Source: Deltaproteobacteria bacterium
Lineage (GTDB): Bacteria; Myxococcota_A; Bradymonadia; REDH01
Assembly (NCBI GenBank): GCA_013205435.1
Contig: JABMMX010000372.1
Coordinates: 1-36,270, forward strand
Direction of reading: 5' to 3'
DNA: 36,270 bases
Each line of letters begins with the position of its first letter. Within the stretch, counting starts at the first letter, position 1. The notes below the pieces were generated by a model. The model did not search any database and was not told the origin of the DNA. It saw only the letters and a program-made list of their open reading frames with translations. Shown piece by piece: positions 9,423 through 18,477 of this stretch. Made by a program: the position numbers and the translations under genes.

Positions 9423-12400
9423 GCTTCCCCCTTGCCGTTCCGATTCGCCTGTTGCTGCTTCGCACGCTCCAGCTCTGTGACCCGTAGCGCTTCGCCCCGT
9501 GGCGAAGGAGAACTCCAGTAACCCCATGCCCCCAGCCTCTTCTCCTTTATCAACTGCGTTCGCCCTTGCGCGATAACGAGCACGGGCAACCCAACGACCG
9601 TGCACCAGAGCGCCACGTCCGGATGCATCGATGTCGCCCAAACCGCGTCGCTCTCTGCCTCCTCGAGACGCGGATAGGGCGGCTGAACCAGCCCGCCCAT
9701 CAGCCCCTTCGGAAACTCAAATCCCTTCGCATTGGCAAAGGCGTCACCAACCCGCTTCGATACCTTGTCCATCAGGGCACCGGACGCCTCACCTGCTTCC
9801 TTCCGATCGAAGGGCGCAGCGCCCCCGCCAGACTCCGCTTCGGGCCGCTCGTCATCCGCGCTGCCTGCCTCCTCTTCCTCAGCGTCAGACGGCTTCGCCT
9901 TGACACTCGCCAGCAAGAGACCATCGCGAACGGCATCAAACAGCGGCGGCGCCCCTGTGCTGCGAACGAGAGCGCGTTCGAGCACCCCGCACAGCCCAGG
10001 TTCGCTCAGGTTCATCCGAACGGCGTCGAACAGAAACTCGCGCGACGCCACCACCAAGCGCTGCATGGCCGCACTCCGGAATCGGACCAACTCCCGAAGC
10101 CACGCCCCCTCATCGAGCCCGGAAGGCCAGATGCAGTAGTGGCGGTTGTACTTCCCTTTGGTCGAATCCCACCAAAGGTAGGCCAACGCCGTCGGCGGCT
10201 CCTCAGGCGCAGCCAGGCGCACCAGCGCCAGCGTGAGCGCCGCCTCGAATACAGCCTTCTGCCGCTTCGTGTGCGACACCACCACGGGAATGTCCTCTCC
10301 GTCGCTCCAGAGGAGCGAACCTGGCTGAATCAGACTCTCCACCCCACCCGGCGTGACCGCGCCAACCGAGATCGAGGGGCTTGCTTCGCCCTCTTCGCCG
10401 ATGCGCAACACCGCCTTGGAACCCTTCAGGTCGCTCCAGAGTCGCCCCTTCACCTGCAGCGCCTTCAAAGCGTTATCAAGGCTGGACAGCCGGCGCTTCA
10501 GCCCCTCCGTTGCACCGAGGCCCAAGTAACCCTTGGCGATCGAACCCGCTGCCGCGAACTTGCGCTCGAGCTCGTCGCGCCGAGCCGCAAGAGCAACGTC
10601 AGAAGGCTCCGATTCAATCTCGACCGCTCCGTCCGAGCCGCTCGCAGCCGCGACATCGCCCTCACCGGTGCCCACAGTGCCTCCCGCAAGAGCAACGTCA
10701 GAAGGCTCCGATTCAATCTCGACCGCTCCGTCTGCGCCGCTCGCAGCCGCGACATCGACCTCAGCGGTGCCGCCAACGACTCTCGCTGCTGGCTTGGTGT
10801 TGTCCTTCACCCAAGTCCGGCACTCCTCCAACTGCTTCAGATAGTCGATCCCATTTGGGTCATCACTGTCCACCGTCTCTTCGTCTTCAAGCGGTACGCG
10901 AAGCACCTTCGTGGAGAAGTAACGCAGCGGCTCCCAAACAGCCTGAAGAAGCTCGGGCAAACGCATCTTCGGCTCCACCGGCGCGGCAGGCACATCCGTC
11001 GGCGCCGACCGTTCTTCAACCCGAGCACGCGTGCGATACGTGGCCGCTGCAGGCAGAACCGCCAGTGCCGCAAGCTCAGCGGCAGACGGCACGCGCTCGA
11101 CCTTGCTTGAACTTGATTCCGTCTTGGGCTCTGAACCGGCCTGCTGTTCAGCCTTCTTGGGCGGCGAGGTGGCAATCAACCTCACGCACTCCATCAGCTC
11201 CAGCACCGGCGCAGACTCCGCCAGCGGCTCGCCCGACTTCGCCTCAAACCCGTTCGCGATCACCCAGAATCGCTCACGCGCCATCCCGAAGGCCTCGAGG
11301 AACAAGTGCCGGTCCTCGCGCGACGCATCCGGATCACAGAACTGCTTCGACCCCTTCTGCAGGTGCACCAGCGGCTGCAAACGATCGTCATCCGTCTTGC
11401 GCGGGAATGCTGCCGCCTCCAGCCCCATCAGCACCACCACCTTGAAGGGAATCGCCCGCATCGGCACCAGCGAACAGAAGGTCACACCCGCGCCCTGCTT
11501 CCGCTCCTGGTTCCGGACACGCTCAAGCTCCGCCTGCAGCACCTCTGCAAAGGCGGCCGCCGTGATCTCCACCGATGCAGCCTCCGTCGACTGCTCTGCG
11601 AGCGCGTCCATGACCCGCTCCACATAGTATCTGTCCTCGGTGAACTTCTTGCCCGAGAACCAGCTCCCAAGCCAGCCGCGCACCGACTCCACCCAGTTTG
11701 AGACCGACCGACCTCCATGCCCTTCGCGGAAGACCCGGACCGCACTCGCAACAGCATCCAGCGCCTCTACAGCCGCAGCCAGGTCGCGCGTCTGCACACC
11801 GCCCGCAACCGCTGCCGGCGCACGCTCGCGGAGCGCCTCCGGCCGCTCACCGGTCAGCAGGCCGAGCGCCATCCGCTCAACGCCCGCCTCCATGCCCATC
11901 CGGCCACCGACGTTGTCGACACGGGCCTGACGGTCGTCCTCATCGAGCCCCCACCGGGCGTTCGATTCGCCGAACCAGCCCGTCGCCAGCTCCGAGATAT
12001 CGTCGGGCAGACCCCATGCCTGCATCACCGCGCCGAGCGTCAGCCAGCGATGACAGAAGGTCGCATCAAAGCGCCCCGTCGCAGCCTCCAAAAGCAGGCT
12101 CAGCGCAGCCGCAATCGGCCGCTGCTCCCCGCCCATGTCAGACACCATCACATAGGAGATGCTCGGCACCCGCTGCTTGCCGGCAGCCAGCCCTACACCG
12201 TCGAAAAGCTGCCGCACCAGCGGCGCGAAGTCCGCAAGCCGCGGGCTCATCACCACCACCTCGTCCGGAGAGACCTGGCCCTCCGCAAACAGCGCCAGCA
12301 GCTGGTCGCGAAGCACCTCCACCTGCCGACGATCATCTACCGTCTTGAGAACGAGAATGCTCTCGTCCGCCTTCAGCCGAGCCCACTCTGTCTCGGGTGC

Positions 12401-13471
12401 AGCGAACACCAACCGCCCCTGTTGGTCCGTTTCACCGCGCGGAACACCCTGCGCGAGCCGCTCCTGCAAAAGGCGAAGCAGCGATGCCCCCTCCTCCTCC
12501 AGCAGCTCCAGAACCTCCGGCTCACGCTGCTCCGGCGCATCGCCGAACTCCTGCTCGAGCAGGGCCCGCAACTCCAGCGTCTGGTGACCGCCGCCGAACA
12601 GCATCGGGTGCGAGTAGCCACGCTCCGACAGCTGCCGAATGCTCCCCTTCCGCCGCACCTGACTCCCGTCGAGGAAGGCCTCCGTCGGCTCAAGCAGATA
12701 GACCACCACAGGCTTCGTCGCCGCGATCGCCCGGAGCGCCCGAAGCATGATCGGCGAGGGCGCCGAGTTCGCAAACAGATGCACCGAACCCTTCGTCCGA
12801 CCATAGCGCGACAGCGCCACCTGGCTGCCGCTCCGCGAAGCCTCCTCAATCCACTCCTGAACCAGCGGCCCCCGACGCGCCAGAAGCCGCTGCAACAGCA
12901 GCGCATAGGCCGCGGACCAACTGCTCACAGCGTCGCCCTCTTCCCGCTCACGCCGCCAATCCCATAGCTCCTCAGGAACCGTCCCCGCGCGGAACTTCGC
13001 AACCCACTCAGGGCGGTAGAAGACCATCCGCTCCATGCCATCAGCCAGCCGCGTCGCCATCGCAACCCAGTTCCGGCCAACCTCCGAACCGCTGCCGCCG
13101 ACGCCACGCGCCAGCAGTTTGAGCAGCGCTGCGTAGTCTTGCTCCGCGCCCGGCGAGCAGAGCTCCTGCAGCACCTCCCAACGGAGCCGCTCTCGCTTCC
13201 AGGTCGCACGCTTAGCTCCGGTTGCACCGTCGAGCCCACCCTTCGGCAGGTCAATCATCTGCATGAGCTTCTCGGGGAAGACCATCTCAACATGCGCCAC
13301 CGACCCCGTCGACCGCGCGATGCTCTCCTTCACCCAGCGCTCCATCCCCCGCGTGCCTGCCACCACGAGCGGCTGCACCAGCGGATTCTTCCCGCGGAGC
13401 TTCGACAGGTCCTGCGCAAGCGCATCCAGAAGCGGCTCCAGCCGCGTCGCAACTTTGATCTCAATGCCCAT
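9419..13471 (-). CDS. recC: Exodeoxyribonuclease V gamma subunit RecC
   Basis: PLVVAGTRGMERWVKESIAR, HLFANSAPSPIMLRALRAI, VVVLMGLEAAAFPRKTDDDRLQPL, DASREDRHLFLEAFGMARERFWV. First gene of recC-recB-recD. Start chosen at MGIEIKVATRLEPLL. Confidence 0.9.
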   Translation of the reverse strand: MGIEIKVATRLEPLLDALAQDLSKLRGKNPLVQPLVVAGTRGMERWVKESIARSTGSVAHVEMVFPEKLMQMIDLPKGGLDGATGAKRATWKRERLRWEVLQELCSPGAEQDYAALLKLLARGVGGSGSEVGRNWVAMATRLADGMERMVFYRPEWVAKFRAGTVPEELWDWRREREEGDAVSSWSAAYALLLQRLLARRGPLVQEWIEEASRSGSQVALSRYGRTKGSVHLFANSAPSPIMLRALRAIAATKPVVVYLLEPTEAFLDGSQVRRKGSIRQLSERGYSHPMLFGGGHQTLELRALLEQEFGDAPEQREPEVLELLEEEGASLLRLLQERLAQGVPRGETDQQGRLVFAAPETEWARLKADESILVLKTVDDRRQVEVLRDQLLALFAEGQVSPDEVVVMSPRLADFAPLVRQLFDGVGLAAGKQRVPSISYVMVSDMGGEQRPIAAALSLLLEAATGRFDATFCHRWLTLGAVMQAWGLPDDISELATGWFGESNARWGLDEDDRQARVDNVGGRMGMEAGVERMALGLLTGERPEALRERAPAAVAGGVQTRDLAAAVEALDAVASAVRVFREGHGGRSVSNWVESVRGWLGSWFSGKKFTEDRYYVERVMDALAEQSTEAASVEITAAAFAEVLQAELERVRNQERKQGAGVTFCSLVPMRAIPFKVVVLMGLEAAAFPRKTDDDRLQPLVHLQKGSKQFCDPDASREDRHLFLEAFGMARERFWVIANGFEAKSGEPLAESAPVLELMECVRLIATSPPKKAEQQAGSEPKTESSSSKVERVPSAAELAALAVLPAAATYRTRARVEERSAPTDVPAAPVEPKMRLPELLQAVWEPLRYFSTKVLRVPLEDEETVDSDDPNGIDYLKQLEECRTWVKDNTKPAARVVGGTAEVDVAAASGADGAVEIESEPSDVALAGGTVGTGEGDVAAASGSDGAVEIESEPSDVALAARRDELERKFAAAGSIAKGYLGLGATEGLKRRLSSLDNALKALQVKGRLWSDLKGSKAVLRIGEEGEASPSISVGAVTPGGVESLIQPGSLLWSDGEDIPVVVSHTKRQKAVFEAALTLALVRLAAPEEPPTALAYLWWDSTKGKYNRHYCIWPSGLDEGAWLRELVRFRSAAMQRLVVASREFLFDAVRMNLSEPGLCGVLERALVRSTGAPPLFDAVRDGLLLASVKAKPSDAEEEEAGSADDERPEAESGGGAAPFDRKEAGEASGALMDKVSKRVGDAFANAKGFEFPKGLMGGLVQPPYPRLEEAESDAVWATSMHPDVALWCTVVGLPVLVIAQGRTQLIKEKRLGAWGYWSSPSPRGEALRVTELERAKQQQANRNGKGEA
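10585..10782. repeat. 99-bp imperfect tandem duplication inside recC (two copies, 10585-10683 and 10684-10782)
   Basis: ccgcaagagcaacgtcagaaggctccgattcaatctcgaccgctccgtc... occurs twice at a 99-bp offset; encodes duplicated (G)SDGAVEIESEPSDVALA. Confidence 0.9.
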
Positions 13472-13629
13472 GAAACCCCTCTGCAGACTGCGCCCCCGCG
13501 ACCGGCTCCATGAGCTCGGCCGCGGTCGCAAGGTTGCACACGCATTGGCCGCCCGCAAACAGAAACGCCAACGCTCGCTCCGCTGGCAGCCATCCCTGTC
13601 CTCCCCCCTCCGCAGATCTGCCCGTCAGC

Positions 13630-13875
13630 CTACTTGCCGCCCCAGCGCCAGCGCGGAGGCTCGCCCTTCCACCAGCAAACCGCCACCAGCACCGCCGACT
13701 CCGCCAGCACCGCGATACCGCGCTCCGCCAGTAGCACCAACATCGCAACCAACCCAGCCAACCAGACGCCCATCACCACCCAGCCCTGCCAGCAGAGCGG
13801 AAGCCCCCAGCCCCAGCCGTAGCGCTTCGCCGCAAACCAATACTTCGGCAGCTCCACCAACGCGTCACTGCCCAT
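13630..13875 (-). CDS. Small membrane protein, 81 aa, conserved-looking hypothetical
   Basis: MGSDALVELPKYWFAAKRYGWGWGLPLCWQGWVVMGVWLAGLVAMLV...VAVCWWKGEPPRWRWGGK; Trp-rich, two predicted TM segments; start overlaps the phoU stop by 11 bp. Confidence 0.65.
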   Translation of the reverse strand: MGSDALVELPKYWFAAKRYGWGWGLPLCWQGWVVMGVWLAGLVAMLVLLAERGIAVLAESAVLVAVCWWKGEPPRWRWGGK

Positions 13876-14566
13876 CGGAGCCGCCCTCTTGGCTCGCCAA
13901 TCCGCGGTGGCGGATGTCGAGACCCTCCGCCACAAAAATCACATGCTCCGCCAAGTTCGTCGCGTGGTCGCCGATGCGCTCCAGATACTTCACCACCGAC
14001 TGCACATGGATGCCACGCTTCACTGTCGCTGAATCAGAGACCATCTGCTGAAGCATGCTCCGGAACAGCGTATGATAGGCCTCGTCAATCTCATCGTCCC
14101 GCTCGATCACCGTCCGCGCCTTCGCCACGTCCAGCGTCGCAAAGGCCGCGATCGACTCGCGGTAAATCTCCAGCACCAGCGCGCTCATCTGCGCCACATC
14201 CTCCATCTCTCGAACAGGCGGCTCGGCATTCAAATCCAGCACCCGTTCAGCGATGTTCTTTGCCAGGTCGGCGATCCGCTCGATGTCTGTCACCAGCTTC
14301 AGCACCACCGCGATCAGACGAAGATCCGAGGCCATCGGCTGCCGCTTCGCTAGCAGCAGCAGACACATCTCATCGAGCTCCAACTCGTCGCGGTTCACCC
14401 GCGCATCCAGCGCCAGCGTCTGGCGGGCCTGCACCGTATCGCGCGCAACAAGCGCCGAAACAGCCGTCTCCACCATCACCGCAGCGCGCTCCGCCATCAG
14501 CACGAGCCGCTCGCACAACTCGCTCAGCTCTGCCTCGAATGCACTGTCTGTGTGTCGTCGCTGCAT
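13865..14566 (-). CDS. phoU: Phosphate signalling/transport accessory protein PhoU
   Basis: MQRRHTDSAFEAELSELCERLVLMAERAAVMVETAVSAL..ELDEMCLLLLAKRQPMASDLRLI..ERIADLAKNIAERV; duplicated three-helix PhoU pattern. Longer ORF start (14935) lies in pstB and is rejected. Confidence 0.92.
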   Translation of the reverse strand: MQRRHTDSAFEAELSELCERLVLMAERAAVMVETAVSALVARDTVQARQTLALDARVNRDELELDEMCLLLLAKRQPMASDLRLIAVVLKLVTDIERIADLAKNIAERVLDLNAEPPVREMEDVAQMSALVLEIYRESIAAFATLDVAKARTVIERDDEIDEAYHTLFRSMLQQMVSDSATVKRGIHVQSVVKYLERIGDHATNLAEHVIFVAEGLDIRHRGLASQEGGSDGQ

Positions 14567-14577
14567 CACCCCTTCTC

Positions 14578-15417
14578 CTACCCGAACTTGCCGGTGATGT
14601 AGTCCTCGGTACGGCTGTCTCTTGGCGATGTAAACAAGCGGTTCGTCGGTGCCAATTCGACCAGCGCGCCGCCCAAGAAAAACGCAGTATCGTGCGACAC
14701 CCGTGCCGCCTGCTGCATGTTGTGCGTCACGATCACAATCGTGAACTTCCCGGCCAGCGTATGGATGAGCTCCTCGATGCGAGCGGTTGCGATCGGGTCG
14801 AGCGCCGAACAGGGCTCGTCCATGAGCAACACGTCGGGCTCCACCGCAAGCGCCCGCGCGATGCAGAGCCGCTGCTGCTGGCCACCAGAGAGGCCCAAGC
14901 CGGGCTCCTTCAGCTTGTCGCGCACCTCCTCCCAAAGCGCCGCCGCCCGTAACGAACGCTCCACAATCTCATCGGCCTGCCCGGCAGCCAGACGCCCGGT
15001 CATCACCAGACCCGAGAGCACATTCTCGCGGATGCTCATCGTCGGAAAGGGGTTCGGCTCCTGGAAGACCATCCCCACCCTGCGGCGCAACAGCGCAGGG
15101 TCCACCATGGGTCCATAAATGTCCTGACCGTCGAGCGCCACGCGGCCCGTCACGCGCGCTCCGGCGCCTAGTTCATGCATCCGATTGAGGCATCGGATGA
15201 AGGTCGATTTGCCGCAGCCAGACGGCCCGATCACCGCGGTTACGCAACCGCCTCGGATCTTCATCGAGACTTCGCAGAGCACCTGCTTCTTTCCGTAAAA
15301 GGCGTTGAGCCCCAACGCCTCGATACTGGTGCCGTCGGCGCCCGTCGGAAGACCACGCAGCACCGACCCCGACGCCATCCCCAGCGCCCCTGCTTCCTGC
15401 TCCTGCTCGCTCTCCAT
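14578..15417 (-). CDS. pstB: Phosphate ABC transporter ATP-binding protein PstB
   Basis: [72 protein letters not shown]. Confidence 0.95.
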   Translation of the reverse strand: MESEQEQEAGALGMASGSVLRGLPTGADGTSIEALGLNAFYGKKQVLCEVSMKIRGGCVTAVIGPSGCGKSTFIRCLNRMHELGAGARVTGRVALDGQDIYGPMVDPALLRRRVGMVFQEPNPFPTMSIRENVLSGLVMTGRLAAGQADEIVERSLRAAALWEEVRDKLKEPGLGLSGGQQQRLCIARALAVEPDVLLMDEPCSALDPIATARIEELIHTLAGKFTIVIVTHNMQQAARVSHDTAFFLGGALVELAPTNRLFTSPRDSRTEDYITGKFG

Positions 15418-15426
15418 CAGATGCTC

Positions 15427-16287
15427 CTAGATACGAGGACGCTGCAGTCGGTGACGCACCAGCACCGCCACCGCGTTGAGACAGAGTACCGCCGCCAACA
15501 GTACCACGATGCCCGCTGCCGCGTTTGCCTGAAACGCCTCCTGAGGGCGCGATACCCAGTTGAAGATCTGGATCGGGAGCGTGCTGTAGGACGACATCAC
15601 ACCGTCCGGCAGGAAGGTAATGAAGGTCGCTGCACCCACGATAATCAGTGGCGCAGACTCTCCGAAGGCACGCGAAAGCGCCAGAATCGAGCCTGTGATC
15701 ATCCCCGGCGCAGCCATCGGAAGCACCACGCTCCGCACCATGCTCCACCGCGTCGCGCCCATCCCCAGCGCAGCCTCCCGCAATGCCTGGGGCACCATCC
15801 GGATCGACTCGCGCGAGGCGGTGATGATGACCGGCATCACCAGAAGCGACAGTGTCAGCGCACCGGCAATGAGGCTCTGCCGCAGCGACAAAAACCGCAC
15901 GAAGATCTCAAGTCCCAGCAACCCGTAAATCACCGACGGAACACCTGCCAGATTGGTGATGTTCACCTCAATCACACCCGCAAACCTGCCGCGCTTGCCA
16001 TACTCTTCCAGATAGAGAGCAGAGCCCACCGAGACCGGTACCGCGATCAGCATCGTCAGCAGCACAAGCACGACGCTCCCCACCAACGCGGGCAGAATCC
16101 CTGCCGCCGACGCGATACGGCTCGGAAACCTCATCACGAAATCTGCGTCAAGCCGCCCGATGCCCTCGGCAGCCACCGCCGCAAGCAGCGCCAGCAGCGA
16201 CACCACAGGCAACACGACCGCAGCAAGACAGAGCCCGCGGAAGACGATCTCTCCCATCGGCATACTCCCGCGGCGCAACCCCATCAT
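15427..16287 (-). CDS. pstA: Phosphate ABC transporter permease PstA
   Basis: ABC permease with GVPSVIYGLLGLEIFV, LRQSLIAGALTLSLLVMPVIITASRESIRMVPQALREAALGMGATRW, ALSRAFGESAPLIIVGA. Confidence 0.93.
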   Translation of the reverse strand: MMGLRRGSMPMGEIVFRGLCLAAVVLPVVSLLALLAAVAAEGIGRLDADFVMRFPSRIASAAGILPALVGSVVLVLLTMLIAVPVSVGSALYLEEYGKRGRFAGVIEVNITNLAGVPSVIYGLLGLEIFVRFLSLRQSLIAGALTLSLLVMPVIITASRESIRMVPQALREAALGMGATRWSMVRSVVLPMAAPGMITGSILALSRAFGESAPLIIVGAATFITFLPDGVMSSYSTLPIQIFNWVSRPQEAFQANAAAGIVVLLAAVLCLNAVAVLVRHRLQRPRI

Positions 16288-17192
16288 GCCAGCCTCCGGT
16301 AACGCCGCGACAGCCGGTAGCTCACCCAGTTCATACCGAAGGTAATCAAGAACAGCGCGGCTCCCACCACATAGATGCTCTTGTACTCCAGCGTCCCATG
16401 CGGCGTGTCGCCCATGCTCACCTGCACAATGAAGGCCGTCATCGTCGCGATCGGAACCGTCGGATCAAGCGTAAGACGCGGCTGCTGCCCCGCCGCGATC
16501 GCAACGATCATTGTCTCACCTACCGCCCGTGACACCCCAAGAATCACAGATGCCGCGATGCCCGAAAAGGCAGATGGCAACACCACCCGCACAATCGTCG
16601 ATACCCGACCCACACCCAGCCCAAGCGACGCCTCACGAAGACTTACCGGCACCGCACGGATCGCATCCTCACTCAGCGAGGCAATCGTCGGCATGATCAT
16701 CAGCCCCATCACCAGCCCGGGCGCCAACGCGTTGAAGGCGCCGATGCTGGGCATCATCTTCTGAAGCACCGGAGTCACAAAGATGAGCGCCACATAACCG
16801 TAGACCACCGTTGGAACGCCGGCGAGAACCTCCACGCTCGGCTTCAGCCAGAACCGCACACGCGGCGACGAAAACTCGCTCATCTGAATCGCTGCCAGCA
16901 GCCCGAACGGCACAGCGACCGTCATCGCAATGAAGGAGGTCAGCACCGTCCCGCACACCAGCGGCCAGATGCCAAAATGCTGCTGCGCAAACAGCGGTGT
17001 CCACTCCGTGTCCAAGAGGAAGGCGCCCGGCGAAACCTCCGAGAAGAAGGCCGCACTCTCCAAGCCCAGCGTCAGCACGATCGCCGCAGTCGTGGCCACC
17101 GAGACCATTGCCGCCAGCCGCAACAGAGCCTCGATCACGCGCTCAGAGAGGGGCCGCTCGACCCGGCTCAGGGATGATGCGTCGTTCTCCAC
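16284..17192 (-). CDS. pstC: Phosphate ABC transporter permease PstC
   Basis: FGIWPLVCGTVLTSFIAMTVAVPFGLLAAI, LAGVPTVVYGYVALIFVTP, MIMPTIASLSEDAIRAVPVSLREASLGLGVGR, GVSRAVGETMIVAIAAG. Confidence 0.93.
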   Translation of the reverse strand: MENDASSLSRVERPLSERVIEALLRLAAMVSVATTAAIVLTLGLESAAFFSEVSPGAFLLDTEWTPLFAQQHFGIWPLVCGTVLTSFIAMTVAVPFGLLAAIQMSEFSSPRVRFWLKPSVEVLAGVPTVVYGYVALIFVTPVLQKMMPSIGAFNALAPGLVMGLMIMPTIASLSEDAIRAVPVSLREASLGLGVGRVSTIVRVVLPSAFSGIAASVILGVSRAVGETMIVAIAAGQQPRLTLDPTVPIATMTAFIVQVSMGDTPHGTLEYKSIYVVGAALFLITFGMNWVSYRLSRRYRRLA

Positions 17193-17200
17193 AGGCTGCC

Positions 17201-18304
17201 CTACTTGGGCGCCGGGGCGCCGCTCCCCGACCCATCTGCCACCGCCACCTCTGCGAGCTTCAGCACCTCATCGAGCTTCGCACCGACAGCAGAGCCATCG
17301 GCAAAAAGCGTGCCCTTCTTGCCCGCTGCAAAGCGCCTCTGCACGGCGGCAGAGGTCGACACTGCGAGGGGAATGAAGCCGACCTCTCTCGAGAGCCGCG
17401 CTGCGTTCGACACATAGAAGGCAACCAGCTCCTTGACCTCGGCACGCCCGAGGCTCGCCACAGACACATAGACGAAGAGCGGACGAGCGAGCGGCTGATA
17501 GGTGCCCGCAAGGACCGTCGCCGGCGAAGGCGAAACTGGCCCGGGGCCGTTTGCAGCAACACCGTCATCAATCGGAACCACACGCAGTTTCCCCGCGCTC
17601 TCTGCGAAGTAGGAGTAGCCAAAAAAGCCGAGCGCCAGCTTGTCGGTAGAAACCCCCTGAACCAGAACATTGTCGTCCTCGCTCGAGGTGTAGTCGCCGC
17701 GGCTAGCGTGCTCCGAACCAACGATCGCCTTCGTGAAGTAATCGTAGGTGCCTGAGTCGACGCCGGCACCGAACAGCCGAATCTCCTCGTCGGGCCATGA
17801 AGACCGGACCTGGCTCCACTTTGTGACGCGCTTCTGCGCATCCGGCTCCCACATCCGCTTCAGCTCATCGACCGTCATAAAGTCGACCCAGCTGTTCTGC
17901 GGATTGACGACCACCGACAGCGCGTCGTAGGCCACTGCAATCTCAACGAAGCCAACCCCCTTGTCGGCGCAGGCCTTCGACTCGGCAGGCCGAATCGGAC
18001 GCGACGCTCCGGCGATATCGAGCTCACCGTTACAGAACTTCTGGAAGCCGCCGCCTGTGCCCGAGGCCCGCACCGTCACGCGGGAAGGCCGCTGTTTCTG
18101 GAACTCCTCTGCCACCGCCTCGCCGAGCGGAAGCAGGGTGCTCGAACCATCCATGCGGATCTCAGCGCCTGCCGCAACGGGTGCAGCCGAACCACTCCCG
18201 GAGCCGCTCTGCGCAGGTGCCGCGGGTTCGCCGCGACCGCTGCAGGCAACCGTCAAGAGCACCGCCAAACCACCTACAAAAGCCCGCGTCGACTGCTTCA
18301 TCAT
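17201..18304 (-). CDS. pstS: Phosphate ABC transporter substrate-binding lipoprotein PstS
   Basis: Lipoprotein signal (LLTVAC); IRMDGSSTLLPLGEAVAEEF, FGAGVDSGTYDYFTKAIVG, DALSVVVNPQNSWVDFMTVDELKRMW. Confidence 0.92.
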   Translation of the reverse strand: MMKQSTRAFVGGLAVLLTVACSGRGEPAAPAQSGSGSGSAAPVAAGAEIRMDGSSTLLPLGEAVAEEFQKQRPSRVTVRASGTGGGFQKFCNGELDIAGASRPIRPAESKACADKGVGFVEIAVAYDALSVVVNPQNSWVDFMTVDELKRMWEPDAQKRVTKWSQVRSSWPDEEIRLFGAGVDSGTYDYFTKAIVGSEHASRGDYTSSEDDNVLVQGVSTDKLALGFFGYSYFAESAGKLRVVPIDDGVAANGPGPVSPSPATVLAGTYQPLARPLFVYVSVASLGRAEVKELVAFYVSNAARLSREVGFIPLAVSTSAAVQRRFAAGKKGTLFADGSAVGAKLDEVLKLAEVAVADGSGSGAPAPK

Positions 18305-18422
18305 CGGTCACTCCATCGCAGCAGGGACCGCATCAGCACCCTGCGCTCCAACCCTTCCACGCTCTGCCGATACAGGCAAGTTCGACGCCTTGCGACAGCT
18401 CTTGCTACTGCCGCTGCTATCC

Positions 18423-18459
18423 CAAAAACGCGAACGCCGCGACACGCACTGTGCCGCGG
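18423..18459 (-). terminator. Intrinsic terminator downstream of the lipoprotein gene
   Basis: Minus strand CCGCGGCAC-agtgc-GTGTCGCGG (9-bp stem with one G-U) then cgttcgcgTTTTTggg. Confidence 0.65.
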
Positions 18460-18477
18460 CGAAGCGAAGTGTTCGAC

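Noticed and set aside
5127-9641. Longer RecB N-terminus (1504 aa)
   Set aside because: The extra ~73 residues lie inside recC and have no helicase similarity; MNPETQ start gives the expected ATGA junction.
13109-13600. Defence-island or mobile-element signal around recBCD
   Set aside because: No transposase, integrase, toxin-antitoxin, restriction or phage genes found in the window; recCBD looks like housekeeping repair.
18305-18420. Pho box directly upstream of pstS
   Set aside because: Looked for 11-bp-spaced CTGTCAT-like half-sites; only one decent half-site (CTGTCGC) with a poorly aligned neighbour, so not reported as a feature.
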